Positions 1-7,623 of a stretch of 64,000 nucleotides of DNA are shown in pieces. A program made the position numbers and the translations under genes. The notes beneath the pieces were generated by a model. It did no database searches. It was not told the DNA's origin and saw nothing but the letters and a program-made list of their open reading frames with translations. This DNA is from Janthinobacterium sp. UMAB-56 (GTDB taxonomy: Bacteria; Pseudomonadota; Gammaproteobacteria; Burkholderiales; Burkholderiaceae_D). The stretch spans positions 112,792-176,791 of the forward strand of contig NZ_LT607663.1 of assembly GCF_900095265.1 (NCBI RefSeq), read 5' to 3'. Positions within the stretch are counted from its first letter, which is position 1, and each line of letters begins with the position of its first letter.

Positions 1-349
1 GCTGCAGGGAAGCGGCGCTGGTCAGCGGCACGTCGCCGTACAGGATCAGGGTCGGCACCGTGTCGTCCAGCAAAGACAGCGCTTGCTGCACGGCATGACC
101 GGTACCCAGCTGCTGCGCCTGCTCAGCGGCATCGATCTGCACGGCATGGCTGGCGTTATAGCCGTCGAGCAACTTCAGCACGGCTGCGCCCCCATGCCCG
201 TAAATCACGCATAATCGGGACGGCGCCAGGCCGCGCGCCGTGTCGATGACGTGCGACAACAGCGGCTTGCCCGCCAAGGGATGCAATACCTTGGGCAGTG
301 CCGACTGCATGCGTTTGCCCATACCGGCAGCGAGAATCACAACGTTCAT
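1..349 (-). CDS. glmU: GlmU, N-terminal part (bifunctional UDP-GlcNAc pyrophosphorylase / GlcN-1-P acetyltransferase), cut by window edge
   Basis: The first ~116 residues of a protein beginning [20 protein letters not shown] can be read from 349 down to base 1. This is the nucleotidyltransferase signature LAAGxGxRM followed by the conserved [13 protein letters not shown] segment of GlmU, and a later YGDVPLT matches the uridylyltransferase core. GlmU makes UDP-N-acetylglucosamine for peptidoglycan and LPS in the cytoplasm. The acetyltransferase beta-helix half lies outside the window. It is divergent from the lipoprotein gene at 377, so the 27 bp between them must hold little more than ribosome binding sequence. 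The family assignment is secure. The missing C-terminus leaves a shorter MobA-like transferase only formally possible. Confidence 0.93.
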   Translation of the reverse strand, partial: MNVVILAAGMGKRMQSALPKVLHPLAGKPLLSHVIDTARGLAPSRLCVIYGHGGAAVLKLLDGYNASHAVQIDAAEQAQQLGTGHAVQQALSLLDDTVPTLILYGDVPLTSAASLQ

Positions 350-376
350 AGAGCGTAATTTTTATAAGTTAAGAAT

Positions 377-1282
377 ATGAAAAAGTTTAACACGCAGGCC
401 CCGTCTTCCACGCCCTTCAGCCGGTTTTCTTATGTCGTGCTGGCCTTAATGCTGGTCATCGTCGCCGGCTGCAGCGGCTTGCGCCTGGCCTACAACAACG
501 GCGATACCGTACTGTACTGGTGGCTGAACGCGTATGTCGACCTGGACCGCGACCAGAAGGGCTGGGTACGCGACGATATCGACAAGCTGTTCGATTGGCA
601 CCGCAAGACGCAATTGAAGGATTACGTGGAAATCCTGCGTACGGGCCAGAAGCAGTTGCAAGGCAGTACCACGCAGGCGGACCTGATGATGGATTACAGC
701 GAGGTCAAGCAACGTACCCAGGCGCTGTTGCTGAAAGCGGCGCCCGAGCTGGCCGACCTGGCGCGCTCGCTCAAGCCCGAACAAATCACACAGATGGAAA
801 AGAAGTTCAAGTCGAACAATGATGATTACCGCAAGAAATATCTGAGCGGCGACCAGGAAAAGCGCCAGCAACTGCGCTACAGGAAAGCCATGGAGCAATT
901 CGAACTGTGGTTCGGCAATTTCAGCAGCGAGCAGGAAGCCCTCATACGCAAGGCGTCCGACGCGCGTCCGCTGAACAATGAGCTCTGGCTCGACGAGCGC
1001 ATGCGGCGCCAGCAGAACGTGTTGAACCTGGTCAAAAAAGTCCAGCAGGAAAAGCTCGGCAAGGAAGCGGCCGCGACCTTGATCTCGACCCTGATCAAGG
1101 ACAGTTTCGAGCGCCTGGAACATTCAGAGCGCAAGGCCTTCTTCGATGCTTACGAAAGCAGCACGGCGCAGATGGTCTTGACGGCGATCAAGATCGCCAC
1201 GCCGACGCAAAAAGCCCACGCCGTCAAGCGCATGCAGGGCTGGATCGACGATTTCAATTCGCTGGCCACGCAAGCCAAATAG
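377..1282 (+). CDS. DUF6279 family lipoprotein
   Basis: A 301-residue protein with a hydrophobic segment near residues 19-31 that ends in a lipobox (V-A-G-C, Cys32), so it should be exported and lipidated. The mature part is charged and probably helical, beginning with LRLAYNNGDTVLYWWLNAYV, which is typical of DUF6279 lipoproteins in beta- and gammaproteobacteria. No catalytic motif is visible. It is the first gene of a + strand run with rsmD and coaD, but the gaps (69 bp and 112 bp) do not demand one operon. Function is unknown; an envelope role is inferred only from the lipobox. Confidence 0.85.
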   Translation: MKKFNTQAPSSTPFSRFSYVVLALMLVIVAGCSGLRLAYNNGDTVLYWWLNAYVDLDRDQKGWVRDDIDKLFDWHRKTQLKDYVEILRTGQKQLQGSTTQADLMMDYSEVKQRTQALLLKAAPELADLARSLKPEQITQMEKKFKSNNDDYRKKYLSGDQEKRQQLRYRKAMEQFELWFGNFSSEQEALIRKASDARPLNNELWLDERMRRQQNVLNLVKKVQQEKLGKEAAATLISTLIKDSFERLEHSERKAFFDAYESSTAQMVLTAIKIATPTQKAHAVKRMQGWIDDFNSLATQAK

Positions 1283-1351
1283 ACAGGCAGCTCCAGCAGG
1301 GGAGAGGGGGCCATATGCTATAGTGGCCGCCATCGAATTGAAGAAATCCCC

Positions 1352-2011
1352 ATGCAAAAGAAGATTAAAAAACCTGCCAAAGTCCCCGTCCACCACGCGC
1401 CGCCACCGAACCAGGTACGCATCATCGGCGGCCAGTGGAAGCGTTCCGTGCTGCCTGTTTTGCAGGCACTGGGCTTGCGCCCGACACCGGACCGCGTGCG
1501 CGAAACCGTATTCAACTGGATCAATCACTTGCGTGACGGCGACTGGGCCAACGCCCAGGTGCTGGACTTGTTCGCCGGCAGCGGCGCACTGGGTTTTGAA
1601 GCGGCCAGCCGCGGCGCCGCCGCCGTCACCATGGTCGATACGCACACGCCCGTGATCCGCCAGCTGGAAGAAAACAAGGCGAAATTGCGCGCCGAGAATG
1701 TCCAACTGCTGCGCGGCGACGCCCTGCTGACGGCGCAAGGCCTGGCATCGCGCGGCCAGCGTTTCGACCTGATCTTCCTCGATCCGCCTTACCAGCAGGA
1801 TTTCCTCGCCAAAGTGTTGCCCTTGTGCGCCAACCTGCTCAAGGAAGGCGGCATGATTTACGCGGAATCGGGCTTGCCGCTGGTCTTCGATGAAAGCAGT
1901 GCACTGGAAAAGCCCGAGTGGATGGCACCGTGGGAAGTCATCCGTGCCGACAAGGCAGGCACCGTTTATTATCATTTGCTAACTTACAACAAACTGCCGG
2001 CAACTGCCTGA
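1352..2011 (+). CDS. rsmD: 16S rRNA (guanine(966)-N(2))-methyltransferase RsmD
   Basis: A 219-residue SAM-dependent methyltransferase. Motif I reads LDLFAGSGALGFEA and the catalytic motif IV reads FDLIFLDPPY, the D/N-PP-Y signature of N2-guanine methyltransferases. The N-terminal RIIGGQWKR and the RPTPDRVRETVFNW segment are diagnostic of RsmD. It methylates G966 of 16S rRNA in the small-subunit assembly intermediate. A -10-like TATAGT lies about 30 bp upstream of the start. rsmD next to coaD is a widespread proteobacterial arrangement, which supports both calls. The ATG at 1352 sits just before the conserved core, after a basic ~25-residue extension. Confidence 0.95.
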   Translation: MQKKIKKPAKVPVHHAPPPNQVRIIGGQWKRSVLPVLQALGLRPTPDRVRETVFNWINHLRDGDWANAQVLDLFAGSGALGFEAASRGAAAVTMVDTHTPVIRQLEENKAKLRAENVQLLRGDALLTAQGLASRGQRFDLIFLDPPYQQDFLAKVLPLCANLLKEGGMIYAESGLPLVFDESSALEKPEWMAPWEVIRADKAGTVYYHLLTYNKLPATA

Positions 2012-2114
2012 ATCTGCCTATAAATGAGGCAAAAAGGCCCCCAGGCCCGAGGCGAAGCACCAAGGTGGTCACCAATTTCAGGCATAATGCGCGTCTATAT
2101 TGGTGCATCGTTAG

Positions 2115-2621
<507 letters not shown>

Positions 2622-2635
2622 GTAAGAGTGAAATC

Positions 2636-2902
2636 ATGGCATTACTGATCACCGACGAATGCATCAATTGCGACATTTGCGAGCCCGAGTGCCCGAATGA
2701 CGCGATCTACATGGGCGCGGAAATCTACGAAATCGACCCCAACAAGTGCACCGAATGCGTGGGCCACTTTGACGAGCCGCAATGCCAGCAAGTGTGCCCC
2801 GTCAGTTGCATCCCCTTCAATCCCGCCTGGCGCGAAAGCCCGGAGCAGCTGATGGCCAAGTACGAACGCCTGCAGGCCGAACTTCCCGCCGCAAAAACCT
2901 GA
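2636..2902 (+). CDS. YfhL family 2[4Fe-4S] ferredoxin
   Basis: An 88-residue protein with a first cluster motif C9-x2-C12-x2-C15-x3-C19 and a second motif C38-x2-C41-x8-C50-x3-C54, plus Cys58. The eight-residue insertion between the second and third cysteines of cluster II is the hallmark of the Allochromatium/YfhL ferredoxin type. It is a low-potential cytoplasmic electron carrier whose partner is not evident here. Placement directly after coaD is common in betaproteobacteria. Confidence in the family is high; the redox partner is unknown. Confidence 0.95.
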   Translation: MALLITDECINCDICEPECPNDAIYMGAEIYEIDPNKCTECVGHFDEPQCQQVCPVSCIPFNPAWRESPEQLMAKYERLQAELPAAKT

Positions 2903-2973
2903 GCTTTTCTCCCTCGCCTCTGTTCGTGGCGCCAGCTTCTGCCAACTGTTCTACACTGTGTGCTTGTGCGGAC

Positions 2974-2982
2974 TTATCCACA
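2974..2982 (+). promoter_or_regulatory. Isolated perfect DnaA box
   Basis: A perfect TTATCCACA stands in the 107 bp between the ferredoxin and chalcone-isomerase-like genes. It could load DnaA near the promoter of the following gene. A single 9-mer may also be chance, but the window has more of these than expected (see the cluster at 12.2-13.4 kb). Confidence 0.45.
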
Positions 2983-3009
2983 GCACATGTTTCTCTACGG
3001 AGGCAGAAG

Positions 3010-3606
3010 ATGCATAGCAGCACATCGCGTTTGAGCCGCTCCCTGGCCGCCGCCTGCCTGTGCGCCGCCTTGGCACAAGCAGCGCTGGCCGTCGAAGTGG
3101 GTGGCGTCAAACTGGACGACACGGTGCAGCTGGCCAGCCGCGAGTTAAGACTCAACGGCGCCGGCGTGCGCTACAAGGTCATCTTCAAGGTCTACACGAT
3201 TGCGCTGTACCTGCCGGAAAAGAAAACCCAGTTAGCCGACATCCTCGCGCTGCCCGGGCCGCGCCGTCTCGAAATCGTCATGCTGCGCGACATCAGTTCC
3301 GACGAGCTTGGGCTAGCCTTCATGCAGGGCTTGAAGCGTAGTTCCGAGCAGGCCGACCGCACGCGCCTGCTGAGCCAGACAATGCAGTTCGGCGCCATGT
3401 TCGAAATGGTGCCCGGCCTGAAAAAGGGTGACATCCTGACCGTGGACTGGCTGCCGGAAGAGGGGACCTTGTGCAAGTTGAACGGCAAGCAGCTGGGCGA
3501 CACGGTGCCGGACCTGGCCTTCTACAATGCGCTGCTGAAAATCTGGATCGGTAACCATCCGGCCGACACCTTGTTGCGCGCGCATTTGCTGGGCGATATG
3601 GCCTGA
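3010..3606 (+). CDS. Chalcone isomerase-like family secreted protein
   Basis: I take the ATG at 3010, which gives 198 residues beginning MHSSTSRLSRSLAAACLCAA, a clear Sec signal peptide with an ALA cleavage site near residue 27. An upstream in-frame start at 2782 would bury that signal. The mature part carries the chalcone-isomerase-like fold signature: EVGGVKLDDTVQL, a segment RYKVIFKVYTIALYLP, and a conserved MLRDISSDEL region. Bacterial members are periplasmic and lack a proven isomerase activity; fatty-acid binding has been proposed for related proteins. No clear operon partner. Function is therefore unassigned beyond family. Confidence 0.85.
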   Translation: MHSSTSRLSRSLAAACLCAALAQAALAVEVGGVKLDDTVQLASRELRLNGAGVRYKVIFKVYTIALYLPEKKTQLADILALPGPRRLEIVMLRDISSDELGLAFMQGLKRSSEQADRTRLLSQTMQFGAMFEMVPGLKKGDILTVDWLPEEGTLCKLNGKQLGDTVPDLAFYNALLKIWIGNHPADTLLRAHLLGDMA

Positions 3607-3622
3607 AAGAAAACGCGGGCGT

Positions 3623-3646
3623 AAAAAAAGCCGGCACACGCCGGCT
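3623..3646 (-). terminator. Rho-independent terminator for the small membrane gene
   Basis: On the minus strand a 7-bp perfect stem (AGCCGGC / GCCGGCT, 4-nt loop) is followed by seven T. It lies 24 bp after the stop codon of the gene at 3670-3975. Confidence 0.85.
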
Positions 3647-3669
3647 CGTCACTTGCAACGGTTGAGCAC

Positions 3670-3975
3670 TCAGGCACGCGTCGACAGGGCGCGCAATTCG
3701 GCAGCATTGCTTGGCGATACGCCATCCATATTGCCCAGGGTACGCTTCAAGGCTTGCGCTTCGCGCATCTGCTGGCGCGCCAGACGCTCTTCGCGGCTCA
3801 GCTTGGGACGCACCAGCAGCACCATGGCGCGGGCGATCCCTACCAGCAAAGGCTTGAACAGCAGGGCGAAAGCGCCCACGGCCACGATCACCAGCACGAG
3901 TTGCAGGGCGTTCAGCAGGGAAATCTCCAGCACGGGTGCGGATACTGCGTACAGGGCGGAGGCGAAGGTAGACAT
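3670..3975 (-). CDS. Small membrane protein of unknown function
   Basis: A 101-residue protein from the ATG at 3975; starts at 3990 and 4026 are also open. Residues ~17-50 form one long or two short hydrophobic helices (ISLLNALQLVLVIVAVGAFA and a following LLFKPLLVGIARAMVLLV). A basic, charged cytoplasmic-looking tail rich in Arg/Gln follows (RPKLSREERLARQQMREAQ). I do not recognise a named family. It has its own terminator and is divergent from the LysR gene at 4167, so it might be a target of that regulator. That link is inference from position only. Confidence 0.65.
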   Translation of the reverse strand: MSTFASALYAVSAPVLEISLLNALQLVLVIVAVGAFALLFKPLLVGIARAMVLLVRPKLSREERLARQQMREAQALKRTLGNMDGVSPSNAAELRALSTRA

Positions 3976-4166
3976 ACTGTTCCAGTGCATTATAGAATTT
4001 GCCAGTACTATAGTGCAGTGCAACATATAAATCTAATTCCATTTCCTGATACCAATTATATGAATCGTGAATGGAAACTGTAATATTTTTTGACGAGTGA
4101 AAATATTCGTGCCCGGCGCGGTTTACACTCTTCAGTAATCAATTCAACTTTTATCTTGGGCTTTCC

Positions 4167-5147
4167 ATGAGTTTTCTGACGCTGGATCTGAACTTGCTGC
4201 GTGTTTTCGACGCCGTCATGACGGAACAAAACCTGACGCGCGCAGCGGGCCACCTGGCGATGACGCAGCCGGCGGTATCGAACGCCATCAAACGCCTGCG
4301 CGAGAGCCTCGGTGACGAATTGCTGATCCGCACGGCGTATGGCGTGAAACCCACGCCGCGCGCCGAAGCGCTGTGGCCATCCGTGCGCTCGGCCCTGGCC
4401 AGCCTGGAAGCGGCCGTCACGCCGGAAACCTTCGACGTGTCGAAAACGCATGCCACCTTCCGCATGGCCATGGCCGATGCGACCGCCGCCTTCTGGCTGC
4501 CTTCCCTGATGCGCTCGATCGAACGGGAAGCGCCCGGTGTCAACGTGCGGATGATGCCGCTGACCACGCGCGAACCGCGTCCCATGCTGCTGCGCGGCGA
4601 CATCGACCTGGCCGTGGGCTTCTTTCCCGGCGTGGCGGCGCAATTGTCGAGCGAAACGGGTTCGCCCATTCGCCACGAGCGCCTGTATTCCGGCAAGTAT
4701 GTGTGCGTGATGCGCCGTGGCCATCCGCTGGCCGACAAGGAATTGACCTTGGATAACTATTGCGCGGCGAACCATTTATTGGTGAGCTTTTCCGGCCGCG
4801 CGCACGGCTTGATCGACGAGGCGCTGTCGCAGATCCACCGCGAACGGCGCATCTTGTTGACGGTCAACCAGTTCTTCACGGCCGGACGCGTGGTGGCCAA
4901 TTCCGACCTGATCACGGTCTTGCCGCGCCATCTGATCGCCTCGACGGGCATGACGGAATCCCTGCTGTACAAGGATTTGCCGCTGACCCTGCCGGCCGTC
5001 CACCTGGACATGCTGTGGCACGAGCGCGACGCCCGCAGCCCCGCCCACAAATGGCTGCGCAACCACCTGGAAAGCATGAACACGCCCACCCTGCGCACGG
5101 CCACAGCGGCTGGCGGCGGCGTGGCACCGAAGCCGCATATTGAATAA
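4167..5147 (+). CDS. LysR family transcriptional regulator
   Basis: A 326-residue LysR-type regulator. The N-terminal winged helix-turn-helix reads LDLNLLRVFDAVMTEQNLTR followed by AAGHLAMTQPAVSNAIKRLR, and the rest is a LysR substrate-binding domain with the MPLTTREPRPMLLRGDIDLAVG segment typical of the NodD/NahR/LinR-like branch. LysR proteins bind DNA as tetramers and respond to small effectors. The 191 bp gap to the divergent small membrane gene is the likely operator region. The ligand cannot be predicted from sequence alone. Confidence 0.93.
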   Translation: MSFLTLDLNLLRVFDAVMTEQNLTRAAGHLAMTQPAVSNAIKRLRESLGDELLIRTAYGVKPTPRAEALWPSVRSALASLEAAVTPETFDVSKTHATFRMAMADATAAFWLPSLMRSIEREAPGVNVRMMPLTTREPRPMLLRGDIDLAVGFFPGVAAQLSSETGSPIRHERLYSGKYVCVMRRGHPLADKELTLDNYCAANHLLVSFSGRAHGLIDEALSQIHRERRILLTVNQFFTAGRVVANSDLITVLPRHLIASTGMTESLLYKDLPLTLPAVHLDMLWHERDARSPAHKWLRNHLESMNTPTLRTATAAGGGVAPKPHIE

Positions 5148-5166
5148 ATCGTAGCCTGCACAAGAA

Positions 5167-5198
5167 AAAACGCCTGATGATGATTCATCAGGCGTTTT
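5167..5198. terminator. Bidirectional terminator between convergent LysR and chemoreceptor genes
   Basis: A 14-bp perfect inverted repeat (AAAACGCCTGATGA and its complement, TGAT loop) with A-runs on one side and T-runs on the other can terminate transcription from both directions. It sits between the LysR stop (5147) and the chemoreceptor stop (5200). Confidence 0.9.
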
Positions 5199-5199
5199 G

Positions 5200-6759
5200 C
5201 TATGCATGATTGCTGGAGCGGTAACCAATTCTGAAACCGCCCCAGTGCTTGCCATCGACGTGGATGGGCACGGATAAATCGTGCATGACTTCGCCCGTAT
5301 CGCGCTTGTAGGTCTGCAACAGGAAGGCCCTGGTGTTGCTGCCGCAGCGCTTGCCCGTGCGGTCGCTGAAGATGCGCTTGGTGCGGTTATTCACCATATC
5401 GGTGGCGTAATCGCCCGTCAGCGGCTGGGAAAACTTCTTGTTGTGCGTTGGAAAATATCCATTGTTGTCGACGGCGCCCGCATACGCCAGGTGGGGCAGG
5501 GCGGCCAGCACGCCTTCCTGCAAGTCCGGCAGCACCTTGTCTGTAAATGCATCGAACTTCGTGTTGTGCTTGGGCGGATTCGTGTTCGGGATGGGGCGGT
5601 AATGACGGTCGAACAGGGCTTCGCGCGTGATGCGCCCCGAAACGATGGCTTGCTCGAACAGTTTGCCCACCTCGCGCGCTGCGCGCTGGGCCGCCTCGCG
5701 GATCTCGTCGTGCGGCGTGGCCACGCTCGATTCACCGAGGGCGCCGGCGATCACCTCGGCCCGCTCCGCCAGGGCCATGGCTGACTGCGTGGCGCGCGGC
5801 AATTCGGCATTCGTCGACAGCATGCTGTCGCGGATTTGCAAGATGGCGTCGGCGATCAGCTGCGTCGTATCGACGTGTTCACGCGAGGCGCGGGCGATTT
5901 CGCCGATCTCGGCCTCGGACTCGCCCGATGATTCCTCGATATGGCTGAGTGAAGCGTGCACGCTCTCCACATTGCGCGCCGCTTCCGTGACACCGGCCGC
6001 CAGCGAACTCATGCCACGTGCAGCCTTTTCCGACTGTTCATTGATTTCGCGCACCATCACGCTGATTTCATCGGAGGCTTCCTTGGTGCGCTGCGCCAAT
6101 TGCCGCACTTCACCCGCCACCACGGCAAAACCGCGGCCGTGTTCACCGGCGCGCGCCGCCTCGATGGCGGCGTTCAGCGCCAGCAAGTTGGTGCGCGCGG
6201 AAATATCGGAAATGGCTTCCGTAAAGCCTGTGATGCGCTTGGATTTTTCCTGCAGGCTGAGCATGGTGCTGGAAGCGCCTTGCGCTTCCTCGCGTGCAAT
6301 ATTGATGCGGCGCAGCCCCTGGTCCACTTCGGCGCGTGCCGCCACGCTTTCCACGCGCACGCCGGCGGCCACCTTGGCGGCCCTTTCCGCATTGGCGGCG
6401 ATTTTTTCCGTCATCGCGGCATTTTGTGCGGAACTGTCGGCGATGTCGCTAGCCGTGCGCACATCGAGTTCCACCTTCTGTTTGACGGAATCGACAAAAT
6501 ACGAAGTTTCCGCCGCGCCGATCATGATGTCATCGATGGCCTTGCCCACCGTGTCGGCGAACTGGTGCAAGCCAGGTTCACCACGCGGACGCGCGGCAAA
6601 GGCCAGCAGCGCGGCGCCAATGGCGGCGGCCACGCAGGCAATTAGATACGGATGGTCGCCGCCCGATAACAGCAGCAGATAGGCCAGGCAACAGGCAACG
6701 GCCATGGCCAGGATCGTGAATACAAAGAAACGCACCAGCTGATGCTGCAACTGCTTCAT
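5200..6759 (-). CDS. Methyl-accepting chemotaxis protein with C-terminal sensor region
   Basis: I choose the ATG at 6759 (519 residues) because a GGGGGA ribosome site precedes it and the longer in-frame version would be read through two strong hairpins. Residues ~8-60 form two transmembrane helices with almost no periplasmic loop. A methylation-helix/signalling hairpin follows, with the MCP tip ([20 protein letters not shown], then [15 protein letters not shown]). Unusually, ~130 residues after the signalling helices form a conserved globular part with [32 protein letters not shown] and DLSVPI...HWGGFRIGY. This resembles a Cache/PAS-like sensor seen at the C-terminus of some proteobacterial receptors. 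It would sense a cytoplasmic signal. No che genes are nearby. Confidence 0.92.
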   Translation of the reverse strand: MKQLQHQLVRFFVFTILAMAVACCLAYLLLLSGGDHPYLIACVAAAIGAALLAFAARPRGEPGLHQFADTVGKAIDDIMIGAAETSYFVDSVKQKVELDVRTASDIADSSAQNAAMTEKIAANAERAAKVAAGVRVESVAARAEVDQGLRRINIAREEAQGASSTMLSLQEKSKRITGFTEAISDISARTNLLALNAAIEAARAGEHGRGFAVVAGEVRQLAQRTKEASDEISVMVREINEQSEKAARGMSSLAAGVTEAARNVESVHASLSHIEESSGESEAEIGEIARASREHVDTTQLIADAILQIRDSMLSTNAELPRATQSAMALAERAEVIAGALGESSVATPHDEIREAAQRAAREVGKLFEQAIVSGRITREALFDRHYRPIPNTNPPKHNTKFDAFTDKVLPDLQEGVLAALPHLAYAGAVDNNGYFPTHNKKFSQPLTGDYATDMVNNRTKRIFSDRTGKRCGSNTRAFLLQTYKRDTGEVMHDLSVPIHVDGKHWGGFRIGYRSSNHA

Positions 6760-6783
6760 TTGTCCCCCGCTGCGCAAACCCGT

Positions 6784-6838
6784 CACGTCCAAGCAGGGAC
6801 GTGGCGTAACCGTATGCGGGTGGGCACGATTGCCCACC
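6784..6838 (-). other. Two tandem perfect hairpins in the chemoreceptor leader
   Basis: Two strong stems lie 25-80 bp before the chemoreceptor start: CACGTCC/GGACGTG (7 bp, 6784-6803) and GGTGGGCA/TGCCCACC with a 4-nt loop (8 bp, 6819-6838). Neither has a T-run, so they are not simple terminators. They may be a structured 5' leader or a copy of a dispersed palindromic repeat. I could not match them to a named riboswitch. Confidence 0.55.
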
Positions 6839-6960
6839 TTGCACCCTGAACGTAACGTCTGCGCGGCGTTTCAGGCGGCTACCGGGTAGCAGTGTGTAGT
6901 TCTACCCTACAACATTTGTTCCGATAGCTCAATCAGAAAAGTGGGTTGGCTACACCGAGC

Positions 6961-7416
6961 TCACTTAATGGGCAATTTAGTGGTGTTTTTGACCTCTTCC
7001 ATGACGGCATAAGTGTGGGTTTCCCGCACACCTTTTTGCAGCAGGGTCTTGCCCAGGAATTCGCGGTAGGCTGCCATGTCCTTGACGCGTGCCTTGACCA
7101 GGTAATCGAAGCCGCCGGCCACCATATGACATTCCAGTACCTCTGGAATGATTTGTACGCTATGCTTGAAGGCGTCGAACACTTCCGGCGTCGTGCGATC
7201 GAGCACGACTTCGATGAATACCAGCAGCGACACGTCGAGCAGTTGCGGGTTCAACTGGGCCGTATAGCCCATGATGTAGCCCGATTCGTGCAACTTTCGC
7301 ACGCGCTCCAGACAGGCGGCCGGCGACAAGTTCACGCGCGCGGCCAGCTCCACATTGCTGATGCGTCCATCGCTCTGCAATTCCATCAAGATTTTCTTAC
7401 TGATCTTGTCCAGCAT
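6961..7416 (-). CDS. Lrp/AsnC family regulator, probable PutR-type activator of putA
   Basis: From the ATG at 7416 the protein has 151 residues; ATG starts at 7422 and 7431 are also possible behind a GGGGGT stretch. The N-terminal helix-turn-helix reads LDKISKKILMELQSDGRISN followed by VELAARVNLSPAACLERVRKL, and the C-terminal half is an Lrp ligand-binding (RAM) domain with VLECHMVAGGFDYLVKARV. Lrp-type regulators form octamers and sense amino acids. It is divergent from putA across 207 bp, and putA here has no DNA-binding domain of its own. Proline-responsive control of putA is therefore a well-supported inference, as for PutR/BkdR-type proteins elsewhere. Confidence 0.9.
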   Translation of the reverse strand: MLDKISKKILMELQSDGRISNVELAARVNLSPAACLERVRKLHESGYIMGYTAQLNPQLLDVSLLVFIEVVLDRTTPEVFDAFKHSVQIIPEVLECHMVAGGFDYLVKARVKDMAAYREFLGKTLLQKGVRETHTYAVMEEVKNTTKLPIK

Positions 7417-7623
7417 TACCATCACCCCCAAATTAATATTATTTGGTTAAATTGTCGCATCAAAAACTATCTATTGCTAGCCCCCTGTATTACCAGAATT
7501 AATCCATAAGAATCCCCTTTACAATCGAATCATCTTAACGTCCGACTTTCTGTATTTTTTTGCACCAAAAAAGAGCAAGAATTACGTCAGTTTTCGTCCC
7601 CTTTTTCCTTGTAAAGAGCACTT
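7417..7623. promoter_or_regulatory. Divergent putR-putA control region
   Basis: This 207 bp gap is AT-rich compared with its surroundings, with runs such as TTAATATTATTTGG near the regulator start and TTTTTTT upstream of putA. AT-rich, loosely palindromic DNA is what Lrp proteins bind. I see no unambiguous promoter or exact repeat, so sites are not called individually. Confidence 0.5.

Noticed and set aside
2782..3009. Longer start for the chalcone-isomerase-like protein at 2782
   Set aside because: It overlaps the ferredoxin gene and places 76 residues before a clear signal peptide.
6784..6838. c-di-GMP-I riboswitch upstream of the chemoreceptor
   Set aside because: The conserved GGGCAAACC, GAAA tetraloop and GGACGCAAAGCC core elements are not found; only two simple hairpins are.
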